Positions 1 through 6,435 of a DNA stretch of 8,032 nt are shown here, in pieces. How positions within the stretch are numbered: position 1 is the stretch's first letter; each line of letters opens with the position of its first letter. The translations under genes were made by a program, and so were the position numbers. The notes below the pieces were generated by a model. That model worked only from the letters and a program-made list of their open reading frames with translations. It was not told the DNA's origin and made no database searches. This stretch comes from Victivallales bacterium (lineage in GTDB: Bacteria; Verrucomicrobiota; Lentisphaeria; Oligosphaerales; Oligosphaeraceae): NCBI GenBank assembly GCA_017543165.1, contig JAFYGL010000707.1, positions 1 through 8,032 of the forward strand. Direction: 5' to 3'.

Positions 1-1464
1 CAGGTGCTCGAAGGTCGGCCTTTCCTTTTGCCTTTCATCTAAAATAACCTCACGCTCCATCGAGTTCAACCATGGCGTAAAGGCGATGGTGATGGGTCCC
101 AGACCTCCAAGATTCTTCTGTATCCTCTGCTCCAGGTTCAAGCCAGGTATCGCGGGGATCTCGGCTCCCCAGAAAATCGGGCGTTCCACACCGTATTTGC
201 CCACGCCTCGGCACTTCCGCAGTGAGTTGATGAACTTCCAGTACCCGCCGCTCGATACGCTGTTTACACTATAGTGCATCGAGAATGACTTGCCTGGCGA
301 CAAGGCCAGCACAGGCGAGTAGATTTCGACAATGCCCGCGTTGTTGACCATGTCCAGCACCTGCTCCGAAGCGTCATCTTCGGTCACGAAGACGCATCCT
401 GTACCGAGTTTCGACATGTTCTCGTAGAAGATTGTTCCGTTGTTTGCGAAAGAACCCTCCATAGTCTCGTAGGAGCCTGACAGCCAGTTTCGGGTTTCTG
501 TTCCTGCAAGACCAGTGCGATGGCGCAGGGGAATGCCCTGGATCCGCTTCTTGTCGGTATTCGTCCATTTGTCATACCAGTCAACACGCCCGTCCTCCGC
601 CACAGTCAGAATGCGCTCCAGCCGAACGGAAGGCCAGTTGGCTGTGAGTTCCAGGGTGTTGGCTGAGATTGCCTGGTAGGCGACCTTGATGGTGGGTTCG
701 CTGTCGGAGACACGAAGAGCGATGCCTGTGTTGAGTTTCATGCCGATTCCCGTTTCGGCCACAAACGCGGGCAGTCCAGGAAACGCGACTGTGAAGCCGC
801 CGTTGCGATAAAGGTCAATCCTCGTGCCGTTGGCGGTGAGCACCTGGGAACTTCTGCCTGGATTCAGCGTCTCGGCTTTCGCCTTGGGAAGGACGGAAAC
901 AGGCAGATAGCCTACGGACACGTCTTGCACGGACAGGGTGATGTTCCCGCCCAGATTGGCGCGGATGTTGCGAAAGGTGACCGTGTTGACATCCACGGGA
1001 TTCGCCGCGTCGGAGATGTTGAAGACGAACCAGGAGCCAAGGTCATCCGTCGTGCGCCTGTCTGCGTCGTCGCAGTCTTTGGCAAAAGGCAGCGTGATGT
1101 TGGAGCCCTTGAATATCTTGAACTCTATATGCTTGTACTGCTCTTCCTTGAGATGAAAGATAAAATCACGGAAAAGCAGTCTCGGAAGACCGACGGCGGT
1201 AACCATTCCCAGTGGCGTGTCATTGACGGTCACCCTTGCGCAGTAGTTGCATCCACTGCCACCGAAACTGGACATTCGGCAGCGCAGGACTGCGATCATG
1301 TCAGGCCTGGGCGGCAGCTGCGGCAGACTGAAAGTCCGCTCGCTACCTGTCTTCTCTATCTGGAAATCAGGGATGGCTGTGGCGTCAATCAGTTTTGGCG
1401 GCGTCCCCGCCGCCAATATCACCATTCCCAGGAACAGCGCAAAAATGACACAGGCGTGTTTCAT
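1..1464 (-). CDS. Large secreted protein of unknown function, C-terminus beyond window
   Basis: The frame is open from an ATG at 1464-1462 to the left edge: 488 codons, no stop, so the C-terminus is missing. An AAGGAG ribosome binding site (1472-1477) sits 7 nt before the start. The N-terminus, MKHACVIFALFLGMVILAAG, is a clear signal peptide with likely cleavage near residue 20, so the product is exported. The mature part is rich in short beta-strand-like stretches. Residues about 30-210 resemble a sandwich or carbohydrate-binding fold. A later stretch (around LTVAEDGRVDWYDKWTN, roughly residues 280-300) is reminiscent of the beta-supersandwich or mutarotase-like domains that precede catalytic domains in some glycoside hydrolases and lyases; that is a weak inference. 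Several cysteines are present (for example GCNYC, residue ~70). It lies 54 bp downstream of the pseudopilin gene and is probably cotranscribed with it. I do not recognise the family. It could be a glycan-degrading enzyme or a surface-binding protein. Confidence 0.85.
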   Translation of the reverse strand, partial: MKHACVIFALFLGMVILAAGTPPKLIDATAIPDFQIEKTGSERTFSLPQLPPRPDMIAVLRCRMSSFGGSGCNYCARVTVNDTPLGMVTAVGLPRLLFRDFIFHLKEEQYKHIEFKIFKGSNITLPFAKDCDDADRRTTDDLGSWFVFNISDAANPVDVNTVTFRNIRANLGGNITLSVQDVSVGYLPVSVLPKAKAETLNPGRSSQVLTANGTRIDLYRNGGFTVAFPGLPAFVAETGIGMKLNTGIALRVSDSEPTIKVAYQAISANTLELTANWPSVRLERILTVAEDGRVDWYDKWTNTDKKRIQGIPLRHRTGLAGTETRNWLSGSYETMEGSFANNGTIFYENMSKLGTGCVFVTEDDASEQVLDMVNNAGIVEIYSPVLALSPGKSFSMHYSVNSVSSGGYWKFINSLRKCRGVGKYGVERPIFWGAEIPAIPGLNLEQRIQKNLGGLGPITIAFTPWLNSMEREVILDERQKERPTFEHL

Positions 1465-1518
1465 TCTATGACTCCTTTTCGTGCAAGACAGTGGAAATGC
1501 CAGTCCTTTTTCACACCG

Positions 1519-2280
1519 CTACTTCGTGTCTCGATCTGGATAGAAGAAGTTAAAACCTTCCGCCTTGTTGCCGTCAAAGGCGCTGATGACACCCTGAAGC
1601 GCCTGCTTCGAGTAGTTGAGGACATGTCCGCCCACAAAGAGGATGTTTGCGGAATTGCTGTGAGGGATGTGAAAGCCGTCCCCACGAAGAGGATAGATCA
1701 GGTTGCGGACGTTGGGTGGATAATTGGTGCTGACAGGTGAGTATAAATTCCATGCTTCAGGGTCGGTACCAGAGCTGTCCGCCAGATAGCAGACACCGCC
1801 ACCATGCTTGAAGCCGCCGACTATCCATTTGGAAATCTCGAAACTGCGCGCAAAGCCGATATCGCTTCCGACTTGACCGAGATAAATGGCGTTGATGCCG
1901 TAGGCAATGCCAAAGGTGGCGCGGTCGTGGTGTACGGTATTCCCTTCAAGGCTCCTCTTCAGGGTACTGAAAGACCGCACGGCGGGCGAGGAAGGGCAGG
2001 AATAGACAGTGGGATCGCCCGTATAGCGCACCAGTTGCGCGAACCAGCGGGTGTCAAGGCCAGTGTTGTTCATGTCCATATACATGCCTGGAATGTAGTC
2101 ATTGTTGTCGGAAGTGTACAAATTCATGGATTGACCGATTTGCCGCAGGTTGCTCGTGCAGGAGATTGCACGAGCCTTCTCCCGCGCCTTGCTCAACGCG
2201 GGAAGGAGCATCGCGGCAAGAATCGCGATGATGGCAATTACTACCAGCAGTTCAATTAAAGTAAAGCTTCTCTTTTTCAT
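1519..2280 (-). CDS. Type II secretion/type IV pilin-like pseudopilin (DUF1559/H-X9-DG-like)
   Basis: This 253-residue protein begins [12 protein letters not shown], followed by a hydrophobic helix to about residue 28. This is the prepilin N-terminal methylation motif, with Phe6 as mature residue 1 and Glu10 as the conserved Glu5. The prepilin peptidase position -1 is Ser5, not the usual Gly, a variation common in this lineage. [13 protein letters not shown] (25-37) and the following Cys41/SNLRQIGQ segment are typical of the many pseudopilins of Lentisphaerae. The C-terminal [12 protein letters not shown] (207-218) matches the H-X9-DG signature, but the Asp is Gly217. Cys95 lies in the usual position of a CPS motif. 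The start at 2280 is chosen because AAGGAG (2292-2297) precedes it and the peptide begins exactly at the class III leader; the frame stays open upstream to 2463 but that part is repeat DNA. The role is presumably a surface or secretion-system filament subunit. It is the first gene of a probable operon with the large secreted protein. Confidence 0.92.
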   Translation of the reverse strand: MKKRSFTLIELLVVIAIIAILAAMLLPALSKAREKARAISCTSNLRQIGQSMNLYTSDNNDYIPGMYMDMNNTGLDTRWFAQLVRYTGDPTVYSCPSSPAVRSFSTLKRSLEGNTVHHDRATFGIAYGINAIYLGQVGSDIGFARSFEISKWIVGGFKHGGGVCYLADSSGTDPEAWNLYSPVSTNYPPNVRNLIYPLRGDGFHIPHSNSANILFVGGHVLNYSKQALQGVISAFDGNKAEGFNFFYPDRDTK

Positions 2281-2336
2281 CTGGACAGATTCTCCTTGTT
2301 TTTCAATGACAAACAAAAAAACTATTTTCTCATAAT

Positions 2337-2470
2337 GTGTACAGTGTACAGTGTACAGTGGACTGTGGACTGTAGGAGGTTTGTAGCGAAAAGCAGCGAG
2401 TTGAACTGCATCTTCCCAATGCGGAGGCTTTTCGCCCCGCGCACCCCACTGTTCACTGTCCACTGTCCAC
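2337..2470. repeat. Heptamer-repeat fold-back element
   Basis: The left arm (2337-2371) is five 7-bp units on the plus strand: GTGTACA three times, then GTGGACT twice. The right arm (2447-2470) is CACTGTT, CACTGTC, CACTGTC and a partial CAC, essentially the same unit in the opposite orientation. Positions 2351-2373 and 2448-2470 can pair at 19 of 23 positions. Inside the roughly 75-nt loop lies a second, perfect 9-bp inverted repeat: GCGAAAAGC (2386-2394) and GCTTTTCGC (2427-2435). The nested symmetry resembles a small dispersed repeat or MITE-like unit, or a structured leader of the pilin mRNA. Which of these applies cannot be told from one copy. Confidence 0.75.
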
Positions 2471-2507
2471 TTTAAACTCGAAGTATATTCTCACAAATCT
2501 GGTGCTA

Positions 2508-2536
2508 ATTATACGATTTTAATCAGGGAAAACCAA
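2508..2536 (-). promoter_or_regulatory. Candidate sigma70-like promoter for the pilin operon
   Basis: On the minus strand, TTGGTT (2536-2531) and a consensus TATAAT (2513-2508) are separated by exactly 17 bp. Transcription would begin near 2501, leaving a leader of about 220 nt before the pilin ATG that contains the whole fold-back element. The -10 is perfect but the -35 matches only the TTG half. Confidence 0.45.
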
Positions 2537-2644
2537 TAACGATATTGGAAAAAAATAGCATAATCCTGCAAAATGTAATCGCAGTGAAAAGTGCTGTTAT
2601 TTCTCTTAATTCAGGTAGGAAAAGGCCCGTTTTTTACAATTAAC

Positions 2645-2673
2645 TGGACAATATGAAGAACGTCCACTATTGT
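2645..2673 (+). promoter_or_regulatory. Candidate promoter and small dyad upstream of the AraC gene
   Basis: TGGACA (2645-2650) and TATTGT (2668-2673) are 17 bp apart, giving a start near 2680 and a leader of about 29 nt. The same segment carries TGGAC (2645-2649) and GTCCA (2662-2666), an inverted repeat with a 12-nt centre that overlaps the -35 and could be an operator. GTCCACT at 2662-2668 equals the unit sequence of the nearby heptamer array. The evidence is by inspection only. Confidence 0.35.
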
Positions 2674-2708
2674 ATATTATCTTTTTTCACTGCTTTCGTG
2701 ATTGACCT

Positions 2709-3614
2709 ATGAAATACTTCCAGTTACAGAATCTGCGCAACGATGGCTTGCCCTTGATTTACAGGGACATTCCCCAGGCCACATCCATTGAACTGCATAA
2801 GCATGACTATATTGAACTGGTGTTCGTGCATGGCGGAAATGGCGTGCATCTCCTGCAAGGACGGGAGGGTTTGCTGACCACCTCCATCATCAAAGGCGAT
2901 GTCTTCACCATCCTGCCAGGCGAATGCCACGCTTACCGTGACTGCCGAGATTTCCGCATCTACAACCTGTGCATCAGCACCGACTATCTTCAAAGACTGG
3001 CGCCAGAACTCAGCAAAATGGAGCACTACGCAAGATTCTTCTCTCTAAACAGGCAAGACTGCACGCCACGGCTTCACCTTTCTCCCGCCGCATTCCAGCA
3101 GGTAGAATTCCACATGAGGCAAATCGTCAACGCCCTTAATTCACGCCGCGACACCCGTCTCTGGGCGATTCAAGTCTCCCTGGAAAATCTGCTTCTCTCC
3201 GTGTTTGACAGCGATAACGGTTCCATTGCCACCGCCACCGTCGAGGCAACGACAGACGAGAGGCTGTTCCAGTCCATCGAGCGTCTGGAACTGCATCCCG
3301 AACGCCCTTTGAAACTGAAGGAGGAGGCACGGCTTTCGGGGATGAGCCTGTCAAGTTACGCACATAAATTCAGACAGGCGGTCGGCTATGCACCCAACGA
3401 GTACGTGACTTTCCTGCGTCTTGAGAAGGCACGACGGCAAATCGAGGAGACCAACCGTCCCTTGTCTGACATCGCGCTGGACTGCGGATTCTGCGACAGC
3501 AACTACTTGACCAGGCAGTTCAGCAAACGCTACGGCATCACTCCAGCCCGCTATCGCCGTTCCCTCCGCTTCTATCCAGGCACTAGCCAAACCGCTCCCA
3601 ACCTTTCACCCTGA
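2709..3614 (+). CDS. AraC-family transcriptional regulator
   Basis: This 301-residue protein has the standard two-part AraC layout. The N-terminal half is a cupin-like ligand-sensing domain: HKHDYIELVFV (30-40), a Gly-rich turn, then GDVFTILPGECHAY (63-76), where the His residues and the GD...P...H pattern are family hallmarks. The C-terminal part (about 183-287) is a double helix-turn-helix: the first is around LKLKEEARLSGMSLSSYAHKF, the second around LSDIALDCGFCDSNYLTRQF, ending with the signature YGITPARYRR (275-284). It binds DNA, probably at the divergent region upstream, and by family precedent would activate the pilin/secreted-protein operon in response to a sugar or similar small molecule; the ligand is unknown. 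No good Shine-Dalgarno precedes the ATG at 2709, suggesting low translation. Length is normal. None of its 16 Ile codons is ATA, unlike the redox operon on the right. Confidence 0.95.
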   Translation: MKYFQLQNLRNDGLPLIYRDIPQATSIELHKHDYIELVFVHGGNGVHLLQGREGLLTTSIIKGDVFTILPGECHAYRDCRDFRIYNLCISTDYLQRLAPELSKMEHYARFFSLNRQDCTPRLHLSPAAFQQVEFHMRQIVNALNSRRDTRLWAIQVSLENLLLSVFDSDNGSIATATVEATTDERLFQSIERLELHPERPLKLKEEARLSGMSLSSYAHKFRQAVGYAPNEYVTFLRLEKARRQIEETNRPLSDIALDCGFCDSNYLTRQFSKRYGITPARYRRSLRFYPGTSQTAPNLSP

Positions 3615-3651
3615 CATGGTTCATCAGAGGCTTTAGAACAATGTTGTTTAC

Positions 3652-3701
3652 CCAGTTGCCGTAGTAGCGACGGCGAGTGCCGTCGCTACTACGGCAACTG
3701 G
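3652..3701. repeat. Perfect 23-bp hairpin between convergent genes; terminator or REP-like palindrome
   Basis: The arms 3652-3674 and 3679-3701 are perfect reverse complements (beginning CCAGTTGCCGTAG) with the loop GAGT at 3675-3678. The hairpin lies 37 bp after the AraC stop and 21 bp beyond the esterase stop, so it sits between two convergent genes. It could end transcription from both sides, although neither flank has a strong T-run (the right has only TTGCTTATCTTTCT). The long, exact, GC-rich stem with a 4-nt loop also fits a dispersed palindromic repeat of the REP kind. Confidence 0.8.
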
Positions 3702-3722
3702 CGATGCGTGTTGCTTATCTTT

Positions 3723-4850
3723 CTAGAACTGATTTTTCTTCAGGAAGTTGCAAAGTGCCTGGGACAGGCGGTAGAAGCCCATGTCCGTGAGGTGCACTCC
3801 GTCCACGGCGCATTCGTAGAAATCCTCCCCCAGGGAGTTGTTCAGTGCATCGAAATATGCGAAATGTGCATCGCCTGCATTTATGCGCCTGCATGCCTCC
3901 GCCCGCATGATCTCATTCTTCTCCTTTAGACCGCCACCGTTGAGTTCGGGATGGCAGCACCTGCCTGGCGTGGGTCCCATCAGGAGGATTGGCGTTTCAG
4001 GATGCTTCTTTCTGATGATGTCCAGCAGATTTGGCAGCGTGGCGGCCAGTTCCTTCTCTTTGACATTCCAGGTATAGTCGATGATGTACATGCCAGGGTT
4101 CTTCACATCGGCAAGCATTTCCGCCAATTCGGGTTCGCCCTTGCCATTGCCTGAGAAGCCCAGGTTGATGACCTGCCTGTCCAGCCAGCGGGATATTATG
4201 TTCGAGGAGCACATGCCAGGCCGCGAGGCGCAGCCTCCCTGCTGGATGGAAGTGCCGTACCACACGATGGGAGCCTCGTCAGCAAATGGTGTGGGCGCCT
4301 CGATGACTGCATCCTCGTCCAGCCCGATTGCCAGGGCATTGACGCCGTTGTACAGCGGGAAGTTTATGATGACGTCCCTCATGCCGCGCTGGATATTTTT
4401 TACCAGTTCTGCTGAGAAGTCATATTCGGTATGCTGCATTCTTGTGACGCCGAAGAATTTCCATACGCCGTCGCATTTCAGGTACAGGTCGAATCCGTCC
4501 ATGCCCGTGTCTGGCATGTGGTCCATTCTTGTTATTGCGCTGCGCTTTCCCTTGATCTGGAATGAGCTGCTGTCTGTCCTGAAACGCACCTGGCCGCCCG
4601 CTGTATTGGGTGACAATATGAATGCGCCGCACTTGTCCTTGGGCACCTTTTTCATCACGCCTTCCGGGAATTGCGTGACCTCGTCTGGCAGTTCATCCGG
4701 CAGGCGGTGGTACTTGTGGTATTTGTCAAACCAGTTGAAGCCCAGCAGCCTCATTGGCGCCTCGTAGGGCAGGTGCCATGCAATGCCGTCCCCGTTTGCG
4801 GGAAGGTACGCCATGTTCTCGTCGATTTTGCCGATTTCGTTGTCAGCCAT
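3723..4850 (-). CDS. SGNH/GDSL-type esterase (GxDLY + Lipase_GDSL_3)
   Basis: This 375-residue protein has an N-terminal beta-rich domain carrying GFDLY (119-123), the name-giving motif of the GxDLY domain that precedes a GDSL-type catalytic domain. In the catalytic half, VWYGTSIQQGG (197-206) is block I with Ser201 as probable nucleophile; the usual GDS reads GTS, as is normal for this subfamily. NLGFSGNGKG (229-238) is block II with Gly231 and Asn235 as oxyanion residues. DGVHLTDMGF (350-359) supplies the Asp350/His353 pair. Members hydrolyse esters, often acyl or acetyl groups on carbohydrates; the substrate is not visible here. There is no signal peptide or membrane segment, so it should be cytoplasmic. 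AAGGAG (4858-4863) sits 7 nt before the ATG. It is divergent from the glycerol-phosphate redox operon and convergent with the AraC gene. Confidence 0.93.
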   Translation of the reverse strand: MADNEIGKIDENMAYLPANGDGIAWHLPYEAPMRLLGFNWFDKYHKYHRLPDELPDEVTQFPEGVMKKVPKDKCGAFILSPNTAGGQVRFRTDSSSFQIKGKRSAITRMDHMPDTGMDGFDLYLKCDGVWKFFGVTRMQHTEYDFSAELVKNIQRGMRDVIINFPLYNGVNALAIGLDEDAVIEAPTPFADEAPIVWYGTSIQQGGCASRPGMCSSNIISRWLDRQVINLGFSGNGKGEPELAEMLADVKNPGMYIIDYTWNVKEKELAATLPNLLDIIRKKHPETPILLMGPTPGRCCHPELNGGGLKEKNEIMRAEACRRINAGDAHFAYFDALNNSLGEDFYECAVDGVHLTDMGFYRLSQALCNFLKKNQF

Positions 4851-4897
4851 GATTTTTCTCCTTGAGTTTTCACAATAAAAGCATAAACAACGGGTGA

Positions 4898-4926
4898 AAT
4901 ATACAACAATGGTGGTATATTCTCAA
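4898..4926 (-). promoter_or_regulatory. Sigma70-like promoter of the esterase gene
   Basis: On the minus strand, TTGAGA (4926-4921) and TATATT (4903-4898) are 17 bp apart, each matching consensus at five of six positions. Transcription would start near 4891, about 40 nt before the esterase ATG. This is the best promoter in the window. Confidence 0.55.
4913..4921 (+). promoter_or_regulatory. Candidate extended -10 promoter of the redox operon
   Basis: TGGTATATT (4913-4921) is an extended -10 element on the plus strand with no good -35; it would start transcription near 4928, about 45 nt before the ATG at 4973. It overlaps the -35 of the opposite promoter. AATATAC (4898-4904) and GTATATT (4915-4921) form a perfect 7-bp dyad with a 10-nt centre, so the two -10 elements mirror each other. 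Confidence 0.35.
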
Positions 4927-4972
4927 ACCGAACAAAGCAAATATCGCATATTTATTCACATCAGGAGACATT

Positions 4973-6421
4973 ATGATATACGATGTAGCCATAATCGGTG
5001 CAGGCGTGTCGGGGGCCTCGACGGCCTGGCAGCTGTCCCATTACGAACTGAAGACAATACTGCTGGAAGCGGCGGCGGACGTGGGCTTTGGCGTGTCCAA
5101 GGCCAATTCAGGCATTGTGCATGGCGGTTTCCACCATCCAGTCAGCACCTTGAAGGCGCAGCTTGAAATACGCGGCAACCTTATGTTCGAGAAGTTGCAG
5201 CACGAACTGGGCTTCCCATTCAAGCGCAGCGGCATCCTGGTGGTGGCCTTCAGCGAAGAGGAGATGCCCACGGTCAGGGCACTTTACGAACAGGGGCTTG
5301 CCAATGGCGTAACCACCATAGAAATGTGCGGCAGGGAACGGCTATTGGAACTGGAGCCGAAACTGAACAAGGAAGTCGTGGGCGGCTTCTATGCCCCAGG
5401 CGGTGGCACCATAGAGCCATACCGCTATGTGTTCTCGCTGGTGGAATCCGCCGTGAGAAACGGCGTCAATTTGATGTGCAACTGGAAGGCGGTTAAGGGC
5501 GAGCACAACGGCGAGCACTGGAAGATATACTCCGAGGACGGCGGCGTCATAGAGGCGAAATACGTCGTCAATGCGGCTGGCCTGTATGCGGACGAGGTTT
5601 CCAGGGCATTCGGCGCGGAGAACTACAAGATACATCCACGCAAGGGCGAGGAATATCTGCTGGACCGTTCAAGCCATGGCCGCCCCTCCCATGTGATATT
5701 CCCCGTGCCCTCCAAGCATTCCAAGGGCGTGCTTGTCATACCCACGGCGGAAGGCACCACCATGATTGGCCCCACTGCCGACCCTGTGGAGGACAAGCAG
5801 GACACGGAGACCACCAGCGACCATCTCCAGCGCATTCTGGGCCTGGTGAGGAACATGGTCGATGGCATCAGCCCCAGGGACATCATCACGTCCTTTGCGG
5901 GCCTGCGCCCAGTCCTGGATTCGGAGGACTTCTACATAGAGCCCTCAAAGCTAGTGCCCTCATTCATACATGTGGCGGGCATACAATCCCCTGGCCTGAC
6001 TGCATCGCCCGCCATTGGCGAATATGTGAAGGACCTGCTGAAGGGCGAGGGGCTGCGCCTTGTGGAAAAGGCAAAAATCGAATACGATTTGGAGAAGAAG
6101 CACACAATTCGCTCCGCCAGCGAAGCGGAGATTGACAAGCTGCACCAGGAAGACCCCGCATGGACCCATATCATCTGCCGCTGCGAGAAAATCTCCGAGG
6201 CGGAAATCATAGAGGCTGTGCGCAAGGGGCATACCACGCTGGACGGCGTGAAATTCTACACGCGGGCGGGAATGGGACGCTGCCAAGGCGGCTTCTGTTC
6301 AGCGAAGATAATGAAGATAATCAGCAGGGAAAGCGGCATCCCCATGGAAGAATTGACCAAGAGGGGCGGCAAGAGCCGTCTCATCCTGGGCAAGTTGGGC
6401 GAATTGCCAGTGCAGTGCTAA
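4973..6421 (+). CDS. FAD-dependent glycerol-3-phosphate dehydrogenase (GlpA/GlpO-like) with BFD-type [2Fe-2S] domain
   Basis: This 482-residue protein oxidises, by family precedent, sn-glycerol 3-phosphate to dihydroxyacetone phosphate. The N-terminus is a Rossmann FAD-binding fold, DVAIIGAGVSGAS (4-16), and ANSGIVHGGFH (44-54) is the conserved segment of the DAO/GlpA group. The DAO-type domain continues to about residue 360, including NAAGLYAD (200-207). The C-terminal part (about 398-450) is a BFD-like [2Fe-2S] domain: Cys402 and Cys404 (CRC), then Cys437 and Cys442 (CQGGFC), the same C-x4-C spacing as in GlpA. AGGAG (4963-4967) lies 5 nt before the ATG. It is first of a three-gene operon with a FAD/NAD(P) oxidoreductase and a DUF1667 protein, the arrangement found in Thermotoga and many Clostridia. 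L-2-hydroxyglutarate oxidase is a related alternative, but the operon favours G3P. Isoleucine is encoded by ATA in 17 of 36 cases, unlike the AraC gene. Confidence 0.9.
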   Translation: MIYDVAIIGAGVSGASTAWQLSHYELKTILLEAAADVGFGVSKANSGIVHGGFHHPVSTLKAQLEIRGNLMFEKLQHELGFPFKRSGILVVAFSEEEMPTVRALYEQGLANGVTTIEMCGRERLLELEPKLNKEVVGGFYAPGGGTIEPYRYVFSLVESAVRNGVNLMCNWKAVKGEHNGEHWKIYSEDGGVIEAKYVVNAAGLYADEVSRAFGAENYKIHPRKGEEYLLDRSSHGRPSHVIFPVPSKHSKGVLVIPTAEGTTMIGPTADPVEDKQDTETTSDHLQRILGLVRNMVDGISPRDIITSFAGLRPVLDSEDFYIEPSKLVPSFIHVAGIQSPGLTASPAIGEYVKDLLKGEGLRLVEKAKIEYDLEKKHTIRSASEAEIDKLHQEDPAWTHIICRCEKISEAEIIEAVRKGHTTLDGVKFYTRAGMGRCQGGFCSAKIMKIISRESGIPMEELTKRGGKSRLILGKLGELPVQC

Positions 6422-6435
6422 GGGAGGTGGCATAG

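Larger units (their letters stand above)
2281..2708. other. 428-bp divergent intergenic region (pilin / AraC)
   Basis: The gap between the two divergent starts holds, from left to right: the pilin Shine-Dalgarno (2292-2297), an AT-rich stretch, the heptamer fold-back element (2337-2470), a minus-strand promoter candidate (2508-2536), about 108 bp of AT-rich DNA without a convincing site, and a plus-strand promoter candidate with a small dyad (2645-2673). No RNA gene or credible small protein was found. AraC-type regulators commonly bind such divergent regions, so operator sites are expected here, but none can be assigned by eye. Confidence 0.6.

Noticed and set aside
925..1740. 271-codon plus-strand open frame
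   Set aside because: It lies antisense across the end of the pseudopilin gene and the start of the secreted-protein gene, both of which have strong start sites and a recognisable pilin leader or signal peptide. Its protein is Arg/His-rich and resembles no family.
2281..2463. 61-codon upstream extension of the pseudopilin frame
   Set aside because: It translates the heptamer fold-back element, and the protein family begins at the [10 protein letters not shown] leader with its own Shine-Dalgarno at 2292-2297.
2561..2580. TAATC direct repeats (2561-2565 and 2576-2580) as AraC half-sites
   Set aside because: Five-base repeats in AT-rich DNA are expected by chance and there is no wider match between the flanks.
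2621..2640. T-run after a GC patch (GGCCCGTTTTTT) as a terminator
   Set aside because: No stable stem precedes the T-run and no gene ends upstream of it on the plus strand.
3708..3929. Small plus-strand frame after the hairpin
   Set aside because: It runs antisense into the conserved DGVHLTDMGF end of the esterase and has no ribosome binding site.
4081..4767. 228-codon plus-strand open frame
   Set aside because: It is antisense to the SGNH esterase, whose catalytic blocks are intact on the minus strand.
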